Positions 23,202 to 30,302 of a stretch of DNA of 42,105 nt are shown here, one piece after another. The stretch's first letter is position 1; each line of letters opens with the position of its first letter. A program made the translations under genes and the position numbers. The notes below the pieces were generated by a model, which was not told the DNA's origin, ran no database searches, and saw only the letters and a list, made by a program, of their open reading frames with translations. This DNA is from Hallerella sp963652365 (GTDB taxonomy: Bacteria; Fibrobacterota; Fibrobacteria; Fibrobacterales; Fibrobacteraceae): NCBI GenBank assembly GCA_963652365.1, contig CAVJTH010000021.1:1-42105 (forward strand), given 5' to 3'.

Positions 23202-24680
23202 CTAGAAAGCGATGTCGAGTTTTATTTGCCACGTATCGTCGGGCTCGTATGGGTGTAGATCGTCAGCGAATGTGCTGAGCGAGTGTATCAGCCATTGGAA
23301 TTCCAGGGAAACGTGGCGGAAAATTTCCAGACCGAATCCGAAGTATCCCGTAAATTCAAAATCCTTTGCCTCGTAGGGGCTGGAATCCCAGCTGTCCCAG
23401 CCGTCGCCGTAGCTTTTATAATAATATTCGCTATCATAGCCGTACCCTTCGACATACCAGTTGTACCAGGCGTAAATCGGCTTACGGATGTTGAAGTTGT
23501 AGCTGAAGAACGGGCAAAATCCCTTCCATGTCGGGAATCCGAAGCGGAGCTCCAGGGGAAATTCCGCAACCAGGTTGTGGTACTGGATTCCTGCATCAAA
23601 GTGATAGTCGCTGTAATAACCGATGTGCAGCAAATCGTAATCCGCATACTGATAGACCGCATTCGCTCCCATCTGGAAAGAACCGTACTTGTAAAAATAG
23701 GTTCGGATGAAGACGCCAAGTCCTGCCGCGATGCTCCCGTTGCGCGAAACGTCTTTTCCGGCGAGACCGTTGTCGTAAATCTGCCCGACATGCAGCGAAA
23801 GTCCGATGTAGAATCTTTTCCACGGATCTTGCGTATTGTTCGCTGTTACCGGAACAGGCTTTTCGCTTTTGTCGATTCCCTTTTTGGACAAAATGCCGAG
23901 CGAATCGCCCAGTTTTGCCGTTGTGTCTTGCGGAACGAAAATAATGGCGTTGCTCTTGGTTGTATCCGGATTTTTTTCTTCCTCCCGGCGAATGTCGATA
24001 AGGAAAAAGTCGTCCTTGCGGAGCGTGACGGCAAACGAATCCGATTGGCTTGTGGCGCGATAGGCGTAGATGGAGTCCGCGGTCGCTTTCAGCTGTTCGT
24101 TTCGCCGGATAAAGTCCTGGATTTTTCGGATGCTGTCCGCTTTGGCTTTTTCGGCGATGCGCAGTTCCTGTTCGGCAAACGCCGCGCAGCCGCACAGGTT
24201 CTCGATGCGGATGCAGTTGCTGTCGGCGGATTTTTCGGCAGGGCAGAAGGCGCAGAAGTTCTTGCAGTCCTCGCTCAACGCCAAGAGAGGTTCGGAAGTT
24301 GTCGAATCCTTTAGGCCGGCGGAGTCCGCTGGTTCCGTTCTGTAGGATTGCAGACGCTTCTTGGAAACGGGGACTTTCGCCTTTTGGAAATGCGCGAGCG
24401 TGTTGCCCGAAAACGCGATTCGAAAGGCGCAAAATTCCTTGTCGCAGCTGTCCTGGATGCTTTTGGCGAGGCTAGCCTTGATTTGCGATTGAAACTGCTC
24501 CCGGGTAGCTTCCGCCTGCCGGATGCTGTCGAGTAGAGCGTTGCAGTGGCAGAGCGAGTCGATTCGGCTGCAGGTGGAATCTGCAGCGTTTTCCGCACAA
24601 GGCTTGCAGAGAGAAGCGCACATCTCGTTTGCAAAGAGCGATGCGGTAAAAAGGAAAATTCCCAAAAAGACGGATTTCAT
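23202..24680 (-). CDS. Cys-rich outer-membrane beta-barrel protein (right paralogue)
   Basis: A 492-residue protein with a standard signal peptide (MKSVFLGIFLFTASLFA). Two Cys modules lie at residues 21-46 and 139-165, each C-x3-C-x2-C-x8/9-C-x6-C-x-C, separated by a charged helical segment with an extra C-x4-C pair. From about residue 289 the sequence alternates aromatic and polar residues in strand-length runs and ends DTWQIKLDIAF, as expected of a roughly 8-strand outer-membrane barrel with a terminal Phe. It is clearly paralogous to 14902-16425 along its whole length. Probably an outer-membrane protein with a disulfide-rich periplasmic or external part; function unknown. Confidence 0.8.
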   Translation of the reverse strand: MKSVFLGIFLFTASLFANEMCASLCKPCAENAADSTCSRIDSLCHCNALLDSIRQAEATREQFQSQIKASLAKSIQDSCDKEFCAFRIAFSGNTLAHFQKAKVPVSKKRLQSYRTEPADSAGLKDSTTSEPLLALSEDCKNFCAFCPAEKSADSNCIRIENLCGCAAFAEQELRIAEKAKADSIRKIQDFIRRNEQLKATADSIYAYRATSQSDSFAVTLRKDDFFLIDIRREEEKNPDTTKSNAIIFVPQDTTAKLGDSLGILSKKGIDKSEKPVPVTANNTQDPWKRFYIGLSLHVGQIYDNGLAGKDVSRNGSIAAGLGVFIRTYFYKYGSFQMGANAVYQYADYDLLHIGYYSDYHFDAGIQYHNLVAEFPLELRFGFPTWKGFCPFFSYNFNIRKPIYAWYNWYVEGYGYDSEYYYKSYGDGWDSWDSSPYEAKDFEFTGYFGFGLEIFRHVSLEFQWLIHSLSTFADDLHPYEPDDTWQIKLDIAF

Positions 24681-24692
24681 AGAAACCTTTGG

Positions 24693-25163
24693 TTAGTTAT
24701 TCAACAAGACAAGGACGGAAAGAGCTGTAGCAACACCGATGACAGCGACAAGTAGCCAGTTGGTCGTTTTCGTTTCGGCGGTGCGGTTGTCTTGCACCTT
24801 GTTGTATTTTTCCATTCTTTCGATGCCGATGAGCTTGTTGTCCTTGATGAGCATCGCGAGAAATTCGTTTCGCTCGCCCCAGGCTCCGTTCACCCGGTCA
24901 TTGTTGTTCGGCTTGTATTCGACGCCGTTCTTTACGGTGGCAAACAGTGCCGGGTGGTAATTGTAGATAAAGTAAATCGTGTCGCCGCTGTATTCGGTGA
25001 CGACGGGATTTCCCATGACGGGAAACCATTCGTTCAGGTTCGGATGCTGCAACGCGTATTGCAGGTCGCTGTCGTCAATCCAGTTTTCCTTGAGCTGGTA
25101 TCTTGACGTGGCACAGCCCGCGATAAGGAAAAGCGTCAAAAGGCAAAGGGCAAGCTTTTTCAT
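24693..25163 (-). CDS. Second lipoprotein with C-terminal transmembrane helix
   Basis: A 156-residue lipoprotein. The start at 25163 has AAGGA upstream and gives the signal MKKLALCLLTLFLIAGC; a longer frame to 25220 overlaps the preceding gene and is rejected. The mature region is mixed alpha/beta. The last 22 residues (LLVAVIGVATALSVLVLL) form a membrane helix preceded by a short Lys/Thr-rich stretch, the same two-ended design as the lipoprotein at 21633. It starts 10 bases after the transglutaminase-like gene. Function unknown. Confidence 0.75.
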   Translation of the reverse strand: MKKLALCLLTLFLIAGCATSRYQLKENWIDDSDLQYALQHPNLNEWFPVMGNPVVTEYSGDTIYFIYNYHPALFATVKNGVEYKPNNNDRVNGAWGERNEFLAMLIKDNKLIGIERMEKYNKVQDNRTAETKTTNWLLVAVIGVATALSVLVLLNN

Positions 25164-25173
25164 GAAAATTTCC

Positions 25174-26523
25174 TTAGGGAATGTCGTTCGGCATAATGCC
25201 GTACAGGCGAACTTTTTCAATGTCGATTAGTTCGGATTCGCCGGATTCAAAGGTTCCCGCATCGACTTCTTCGTTGTAGCTGTCGATTGCGCTGGAATTG
25301 GCGTATTTGAATGTTGAAGTCTTAGAACCAATCAAAGTGGTTTCCACAAAATCCAGCGTATCGGAATTTTGATCGACGCGCCACCCGACAAAGGCGTGGC
25401 CGGGAACGCTGACGATAAAGGCTTGCATCCCGAGAGCTTCCAGAATGGATGCGAAGAGAGCCGTGGTCTCGATACATAGCCCGCCCCTTGAACGCAAAAC
25501 TTCTATCGGGTAGTTTATTTTTTGTCCGAGGCTTCCGGCGCCGTCATTTTGTACATAATTAATTTGTCTGCTTTGGAGAACTTCAAAAACGGCTTGGACA
25601 ACCCGCTTGGAACTCGCCGCGATATTCTTGTCTTTTGCGTATTTCTGATAGACTTTTATCGTTCCGTCGGGGAGTTTTTCGGATAGATCGTCCAAAATGT
25701 TTTGCAGGGAATCCATCCCGGGCGTAACCCAGACTGCCCGCCACCAGTTCCTGTGTTCAACGCCTGTTAATTCCCATCCGTTAACTTGTACGGGATGGAT
25801 TGTTGTCGGTTCGGATGATGCGTAGAATAAAATTTCGTGGTCATTTTCGAGAGCGTAGGCCCGAACCTGGAATTGCGCCTGAACGGGCGCCTTGAGATCT
25901 AGATACTTTTCCGGTTTGAAGCGGATCTGCGGGGCGAAAATTCCGGAAGAGTTTTGGCTTACGACATCCGTTACGCTTCCCGTATCGCTAAAGTCTTCCA
26001 CCCAGGACTTGACGAGAATCTTTTTCTTGGAACAGGAAGCTGTCGAGAAATAGGAGCATGTGTTGCGAACCCGGATGGAGATGGGGTAAGGATTTGTAAA
26101 AAAATTCTTATACATCAAGGGATACTGGTTGGCGAATGCCGTGTAGATATCTTCTTTTACCGTATAGGAAGAGGCTTCCAGATTCTTGATGACGCTCTGG
26201 GAATAGATGTCGTAATAGACGCTGTCGTAGAGCTTGCTGTAGAGCGAATCGAAATCGTTGCGCTTTAGGCTGTCGATAAGAGCTTCGCGGGTTGAATCCA
26301 TCCAGCTCGACGAAAAGGCGTTGTTGAAGAGTGCGCTATAGACCGTATCGATATACGGCTTGGCGTACAGGGAATCCCAGAGCGTTCCCGTGATTTCGCT
26401 TCGGATAACGTTTGCCAAGGAGTCGACGTTGATGGTTGCGTCCTTTCCGCTCGTCCCGTTTTCTCCGCTACAGGCGAGGCTCAAGACGGAAAAAGTTCCG
26501 ATCAGCATCCATTTCTTCAGCAT
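25174..26523 (-). CDS. Transglutaminase-like lipoprotein
   Basis: A 449-residue lipoprotein: signal with lipobox LSLAC (Cys about 18) and AAAGGAG before the ATG at 26523. Residues about 30-130 are helical and Asp/Ser-rich, the middle is beta-rich, and from about residue 345 there is a transglutaminase-like core: RSRGGLCIETTALFASIL (catalytic Cys), then VPGHAFVGW (catalytic His), then a likely Asp in DTLDFVETT. Such domains act as cysteine peptidases, amidases or cross-linking enzymes. It is the first gene of the nine-gene envelope operon, so it may process or cross-link its partners; that is inference. Confidence 0.8.
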   Translation of the reverse strand: MLKKWMLIGTFSVLSLACSGENGTSGKDATINVDSLANVIRSEITGTLWDSLYAKPYIDTVYSALFNNAFSSSWMDSTREALIDSLKRNDFDSLYSKLYDSVYYDIYSQSVIKNLEASSYTVKEDIYTAFANQYPLMYKNFFTNPYPISIRVRNTCSYFSTASCSKKKILVKSWVEDFSDTGSVTDVVSQNSSGIFAPQIRFKPEKYLDLKAPVQAQFQVRAYALENDHEILFYASSEPTTIHPVQVNGWELTGVEHRNWWRAVWVTPGMDSLQNILDDLSEKLPDGTIKVYQKYAKDKNIAASSKRVVQAVFEVLQSRQINYVQNDGAGSLGQKINYPIEVLRSRGGLCIETTALFASILEALGMQAFIVSVPGHAFVGWRVDQNSDTLDFVETTLIGSKTSTFKYANSSAIDSYNEEVDAGTFESGESELIDIEKVRLYGIMPNDIP

Positions 26524-26597
26524 AAAGGCTCCTTTGGCGCAAGAACGGTCTGCAACGATTTGGGGAGCCTGGAACAGAGCCTTTTGGGTGCAAAAAA

Positions 26598-26753
26598 GGC
26601 GTGGGTTCCGTTTTTCGCATGCTTGCAGACTGAGGTTCGGCAAAACCTATACGCACAAACAGACGACAACGACCCACGCCCCGAATGGGACGTGAGCGTT
26701 TGCAAGCTTATTCTCTGCGTGTGAATTTTGCCGATTCCAGTCTTGAGAATAAG
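26598..26753. other. Intergenic stretch with overlapping inverted repeats
   Basis: The 550 bases between the envelope operon and the small ORF at 27078 contain GGCGTGGGT (26598-26606) paired with ACCCACGCC (26672-26680), GCTTGCA (26621-26627) paired with TGCAAGC (26701-26707), and CTTATTCTC (26707-26715) paired with GAGAATAAG (26745-26753). The first two pairs cross, which would make a pseudoknot in RNA. The stretch could be the leader or control region of the envelope operon, which reads leftward from 26523. No coding signal is convincing here; 26760-27077 shows nothing else I can support. Confidence 0.4.
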
Positions 26754-27077
26754 GTGCAAAAGCTCTTTGAAATCCAAGCGAGACTTCTCGCGATGTGTTA
26801 TAAAAATAAGAGAAAAGGCGGTTGCTGTCAATACCGTGTCGTGAAACTTGTCACATATTTGACGATACATTGCGGATTCTCTGTATTTTTATGTATTCAT
26901 TGATTCTTGGTGAATGGGTTATTCAACGAAAGATAGAATTTTAGTCTTATCTTGAACGTTTTTTTTTCTTATGATTTTTAAATTGCGGGAAAGAGACGCA
27001 GCCCGGACGACCAATGCGCAGGATTTGTTGCCGAAACAGTCTGTCGATCGTCGGACTGCGATTCCGGGGCGCGGGCG

Positions 27078-27167
27078 TCAGTCGTTTCCGCGCTTTCCGC
27101 CGGACGGTTTCCCTGGATTCTTGGACGGATATCCGGCACCGTGCGGATCGTGCTTGGGCTGTGGCAT
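27078..27167 (-). CDS. 29-residue small protein
   Basis: Starts MPQPKHDPHGAGYPSKNPGK and ends in GGKRGND before TGA. It is rich in Pro, Gly, Lys and His and likely disordered. A perfect AGGAGG (27173-27178 on the plus strand as CCTCCT) lies five bases before the ATG, the best ribosome site in this part of the window, supporting real translation despite the short length. A hairpin sits just upstream. Similar Pro/Gly/Lys peptides are found as small hypotheticals in other bacteria from memory, but I cannot name a function. Confidence 0.55.
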   Translation of the reverse strand: MPQPKHDPHGAGYPSKNPGKPSGGKRGND

Positions 27168-27185
27168 AAGAGCCTCCTATGAAAA

Positions 27186-27207
27186 TCTTGAAAGGAATTT
27201 TTCAAGA
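27186..27207. promoter_or_regulatory. Hairpin just before the small ORF
   Basis: Perfect 8-bp stem TCTTGAAA / TTTCAAGA with a 6-base loop. On the minus strand it is followed by TTTTC and then, within about ten bases, the AGGAGG of the 29-residue ORF. It may terminate transcription from the genes to the right or control access to the ribosome site. Confidence 0.5.
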
Positions 27208-27232
27208 CATCTAGAAAGCTAGTTTTGTGTTT

Positions 27233-27249
27233 GGGGACAATCGGGGACA
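27233..27249. repeat. Double GGGGACA motif, copy 2
   Basis: GGGGACA, three bases, GGGGACA, followed by an A/T-rich stretch and GGG, as at 20141-20157 and in the same orientation. It lies 66 bases upstream of the start of the small ORF and just beyond the stop of the minus-strand gene at 27254. Confidence 0.55.
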
Positions 27250-27253
27250 GATT

Positions 27254-27637
27254 TTAGGGATCGGAATTTTCTTCTTCGGCGATGATTTGCTCGCGGATTC
27301 TTGCCGAGAGCTTTTTCATCTCTTCGCCAATCGGGTCGTCTTGGACAAGATGCAGGATCGGCTGCGGTTGGACAAAAACTTCACCTTTTAAATATTGGAG
27401 AAACTCGGATAATTCCCGATAAGGCTTGGCTTTTGGATTGCCGATGCGTGAACGGTACTTCTTGAAATTTTCTTCCCATTTACCTGCTTCGCTCTCGCTG
27501 TCGTCATCGCATTTGTCGTTGTCGGCACACCAGCCGTGGTATTCCCGGATCACACGGTTAAAGGATACTTTTCTTTGGGCGAGAAGTCTGTCGATTTCTT
27601 CTAGCAGGGGATGTTTGGGAGTGGTCTTAGTGGGCAT
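27254..27637 (-). CDS. Hypothetical cytoplasmic protein
   Basis: A 127-residue charged protein without signal peptide. The first half carries a Cys/Trp segment (YHGWCADNDKCDDD); the rest is helical and ends in an acidic tail. Its start overlaps the last codons of the coiled-coil membrane protein by 11 bases, so the two are probably co-translated. No family recognised. Confidence 0.65.
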   Translation of the reverse strand: MPTKTTPKHPLLEEIDRLLAQRKVSFNRVIREYHGWCADNDKCDDDSESEAGKWEENFKKYRSRIGNPKAKPYRELSEFLQYLKGEVFVQPQPILHLVQDDPIGEEMKKLSARIREQIIAEEENSDP

Positions 27638-28301
27638 TGCAGTTTAGAGCGATGTTTTCAAATTCGTCCTTCGGGTATTTTTTCTGCAGTTTTTTTAGCG
27701 TCTTGATACAGCATTTGACCTGCCGTTCAAATTCGTAGGAACTCATGGAATGGCCTTGGGCGTTGATGCAGTTGTGAATCGCCTGGAATTCGTTTTCGAC
27801 GGGAGAGCGGTACTTGTATTCGTCCTGGAGATCCAAAATCTCCTTTTGGAAACTTTTTGCCAGGTTTTCCAGACTGTCGATTTGGTTGTCCCGGATTTTG
27901 ACTTCTTGTTGCTCGTTTAGATAAGCTTCGGCGATAATTTTGCTCTGCTTTTTAACGGTATCGGTGTTGGCTTCGCACAGTTTTAGTTCTTGGTTCTTGC
28001 TTTCCAGCGCATACTGGTAATTTTCGAGCTGGTCGGTGATGCGCTCTAAAGAATCGATCGTGATTTTATAGGAAGTGATGGACGATTGGAGCTGTTTTTG
28101 AATTTTGAGCCATTCGTCTTGCTTTTTTGTCGCTTCTGCTAGGAGGGAACTTGCGATTTCGTAAGGTTGTCTGGCTTGCTCCAACTTATCCATTTCGTCG
28201 ACTTTATCGCCGCAGATGTAGCCGCCCATAGCGCATACAATGCCTGTTGTTGCGAAAAGTTTTGCCTTGCCGGCGGGCTTTGGTGAATTTTCTGTATTCA
28301 T
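27627..28301 (-). CDS. Membrane-anchored coiled-coil protein
   Basis: A 224-residue protein with one hydrophobic segment near the N-terminus (about residues 15-31, FATTGIVCAMGGYICG) followed by a long heptad-rich coiled coil to about residue 160, and a Cys-containing C-terminal part (HNCINAQG, VKCCIKTL). AAGGA precedes the ATG. It follows the Rpn-like nuclease gene by 10 bases and overlaps the next gene. The layout (short anchor, periplasmic coiled coil) resembles spanins superficially, but the partner is not a lipoprotein. Function unknown. Confidence 0.7.
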   Translation of the reverse strand: MNTENSPKPAGKAKLFATTGIVCAMGGYICGDKVDEMDKLEQARQPYEIASSLLAEATKKQDEWLKIQKQLQSSITSYKITIDSLERITDQLENYQYALESKNQELKLCEANTDTVKKQSKIIAEAYLNEQQEVKIRDNQIDSLENLAKSFQKEILDLQDEYKYRSPVENEFQAIHNCINAQGHSMSSYEFERQVKCCIKTLKKLQKKYPKDEFENIALNCNAH

Positions 28302-28311
28302 GTGGGAATCC

Positions 28312-29358
28312 TTATTTTAGCCTTTTGATTTTTGCGACGGAATAGCCTGTGCAGCGCGCGATGACGTCGAGGGGGAGACCTTCGGCAAGAAGATTTTTCG
28401 CCATTTCCGTCTTGGCCTTTGCTTCGCCTTCGGTTAGCCCTTTGCGCATTCCCAATGCAAGTCCTTGGGATTTCCCCTTGACGAGTCCTTTAGAGAGTCC
28501 TTTGGCAAGACCTTTTGCAAGACCTTTTGCAAGTCCTTTGGCTAGTCCCGCAGCCAGGCCCTTGGCATGTCCTTCTCTTGTCGCCTTTTCGCGGAGTTCC
28601 CGGTCGAGGCGCTCGCGGGTTTTCTTGACGGCATATTCATCCCATTCTAGACTCATGACTTCCTTCTCGTAAATTTGAAGTTCCTCTCGTTTCAATCTAG
28701 CAACTTTTGTAAGCGTCAGCAATCGGGTAAACTTTCCGTTTTGCATTTTGGCGGGTAGCTTTTGCAGCGTGTGAAGATAGCGGAACAGATACATCCAGTT
28801 GCGGAGCGCGTCGCGACCGCTTCCGATTCCCGGGAATTTTTGAAGTTCAAGAAACGTAAAACAGGCAAAGTCGCGCCGAGAGGCGTGTGTCTTTATGTCG
28901 CAGAGGGAAAGGTGATGCACGTAGCGCTTGTCCGCAAAAAGGTTTGGCCAGCTGATGGCGATGACGTAAACGGGATTGAAGTTGTAATCGTAAAGATCTC
29001 CGGGAACGCCTTGCCGTACGATCGCCTGCCCTGCGTAAAAGAAGGACCGCTTGATGAAATGTTCCATTTGCCGGATTTGGACTTCGACGATAAAGGTCCT
29101 GTCCTGGGAATCCTTGCAGTGCAAGTCGAATACGCTCGTTCTTGAAGCCTTGCTGCCGCTGGAATTCATTTCCTTGTCAAGCGAGAAGACGTTCCTGATG
29201 GGCGAGGCGAGCTGCGGTTTTAAGACATCGTTGAGGAGATTGACGAGGTTTACCCTTGTGAATGCGTTGTCCGGGTTGAAAACCTTCTTGAAGATGAGAA
29301 CCGTCATCAGGTTGGCGTAGGGGCTTTTCTTCGATCTGTCCGATTTTGTTCTTGGCAT
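28312..29358 (-). CDS. Rpn-family PD-(D/E)XK nuclease (transposase-like)
   Basis: A 348-residue protein. The catalytic region FDLHCKDSQDRTFIVEVQ gives Asp78, Glu92 and Gln94, the D...ExQ pattern of Rpn / PDDEXK-2 nucleases that promote recombination in other bacteria. The fold occupies residues about 10-230. From about 255 there is a run of AKGL-type tetrapeptides (12-base repeats at 28484-28567), a common, length-variable feature of this family, then a short C-terminal helix. GGAGA precedes the ATG. It may be followed in the same transcript by the coiled-coil and hypothetical genes. It acts on DNA, and its physiological role is uncertain. Confidence 0.85.
   Translation of the reverse strand: MPRTKSDRSKKSPYANLMTVLIFKKVFNPDNAFTRVNLVNLLNDVLKPQLASPIRNVFSLDKEMNSSGSKASRTSVFDLHCKDSQDRTFIVEVQIRQMEHFIKRSFFYAGQAIVRQGVPGDLYDYNFNPVYVIAISWPNLFADKRYVHHLSLCDIKTHASRRDFACFTFLELQKFPGIGSGRDALRNWMYLFRYLHTLQKLPAKMQNGKFTRLLTLTKVARLKREELQIYEKEVMSLEWDEYAVKKTRERLDRELREKATREGHAKGLAAGLAKGLAKGLAKGLAKGLSKGLVKGKSQGLALGMRKGLTEGEAKAKTEMAKNLLAEGLPLDVIARCTGYSVAKIKRLK
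28484..28567. repeat. 12-base tandem repeats in the nuclease gene
   Basis: Seven successive 12-base units of the type AGTCCTTTGGCA / AGACCTTTTGCA, some identical and some degenerate, encode the repeated AKGL / SKGL / AAGL tetrapeptide on the minus strand. Unit number could change by slippage without breaking the frame. Confidence 0.8.
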
Positions 29359-29515
29359 TCTGTCTCCAGGTTGGATTGTGCGTTACAAGTCGTTCTATAT
29401 GACGTCTGAAACGGGAAAACGAAGAAAAACATCCCGAAAAATTTCTTGAAAGCGTACCTGTCCGGGATTCGCGGCGTCCGTATGCAATTTGTAACGATGC
29501 GGTTCTTGGAAAATT

Positions 29516-29524
29516 TGGTAAAAT
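29516..29524 (+). promoter_or_regulatory. Extended -10 promoter for the dehydrogenase
   Basis: TGG followed by TAAAAT (29519-29524). Transcription would start near 29531, where an in-frame ATG occurs, but a second ATG at 29567 has a proper ribosome site. Confidence 0.45.
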
Positions 29525-29566
29525 GAAACTATGGATTCTTCAAAAACCGAAAGAAAAGAGGCTAGG

Positions 29567-30301
29567 ATGCTGAATGTCAAGAACCGCTGGTGCCTGGTGA
29601 CGGGAGCTTCTCGGGGCGTGGGTCGCGAAATCGCCAATCGGATGGCGGCTCTCGGGGCAAACCTCATCTTGCAGAGCCGTTCCCGGAAGCATTCGGAGGA
29701 AATCGCTTCGCTTGCGAGAATCCGCGGCGTCGAGGCTCTGCCAGTCGAGTGCGACCTGGAAAATCCCGAATCCATTCGCGCGATGCTCGTGGAAATCGAC
29801 GCGACCGGTCAGAACGTCGATATCGTGTTCAACAACGCGGGACAGATGAGCCGTTACTTTTCGGACTATACGAAGAATACGCTGGAAGATTTTCGTCACT
29901 CGATGGCGGTAAACTTTTTTGCGCCGGTTCAGATCGTCTATCATTTTCTGCCGAAGATGATTCGAAACGGTTTTGGCAGGATGCTCCTTACGACCAGCGG
30001 AATCGAAAGCGAACCGGAACTTGCCGCCTACGCCTGCGCCAAGGCGGCTCTTTCCAAGTTTGTCCGGGACTTCGCGTGCAAGCTGAACGGCTCGGACGTG
30101 ATGATGAATCTGATGGATCCGGGGTGGCTGCGCACGGATTTGGGAGGTCCCAATGCGCCGAACGATGTCTCTTCCGTTGTCCCCGGTGCGCTTGTCGGAA
30201 ATTTGCTTGACGACGGAAAGAGCGGACGCCTGTTCGCGGCCCAGGACTATGCGGGGATGTCCCTCGAAGAAGCGCTTCGAAAGGCTTCGGAAAAAGACTG
30301 A
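29567..30301 (+). CDS. Short-chain dehydrogenase/reductase
   Basis: An SDR of 244 residues: nucleotide loop TGASRGVGR, NNAG (in VFNNAGQM), the catalytic Ser in LTTSGIES, and the Tyr-x3-Lys pair in AYACAKAAL. NAD(P)-dependent; substrate not predictable. The start at 29567 is preferred for its AAGAGG (29556-29561, five bases away). An upstream in-frame ATG at 29531 lies six bases after an extended -10 box and could give a 12-residue longer, leaderless form. It converges on the MalY-like gene; only one base separates the two stop codons. There is no evidence that it belongs to the sulfur operon. Confidence 0.8.
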   Translation: MLNVKNRWCLVTGASRGVGREIANRMAALGANLILQSRSRKHSEEIASLARIRGVEALPVECDLENPESIRAMLVEIDATGQNVDIVFNNAGQMSRYFSDYTKNTLEDFRHSMAVNFFAPVQIVYHFLPKMIRNGFGRMLLTTSGIESEPELAAYACAKAALSKFVRDFACKLNGSDVMMNLMDPGWLRTDLGGPNAPNDVSSVVPGALVGNLLDDGKSGRLFAAQDYAGMSLEEALRKASEKD

Positions 30302-30302
30302 C

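Noticed and set aside
27254..28301. Phage spanin pair (Rz/Rz1-like)
   Set aside because: The coiled-coil protein has a spanin-like anchor, but the overlapping partner is not a lipoprotein and no lysis genes are nearby.
28484..28567. CRISPR-like array
   Set aside because: The 12-base repeats are directly adjacent, in frame inside a coding sequence and without spacers.
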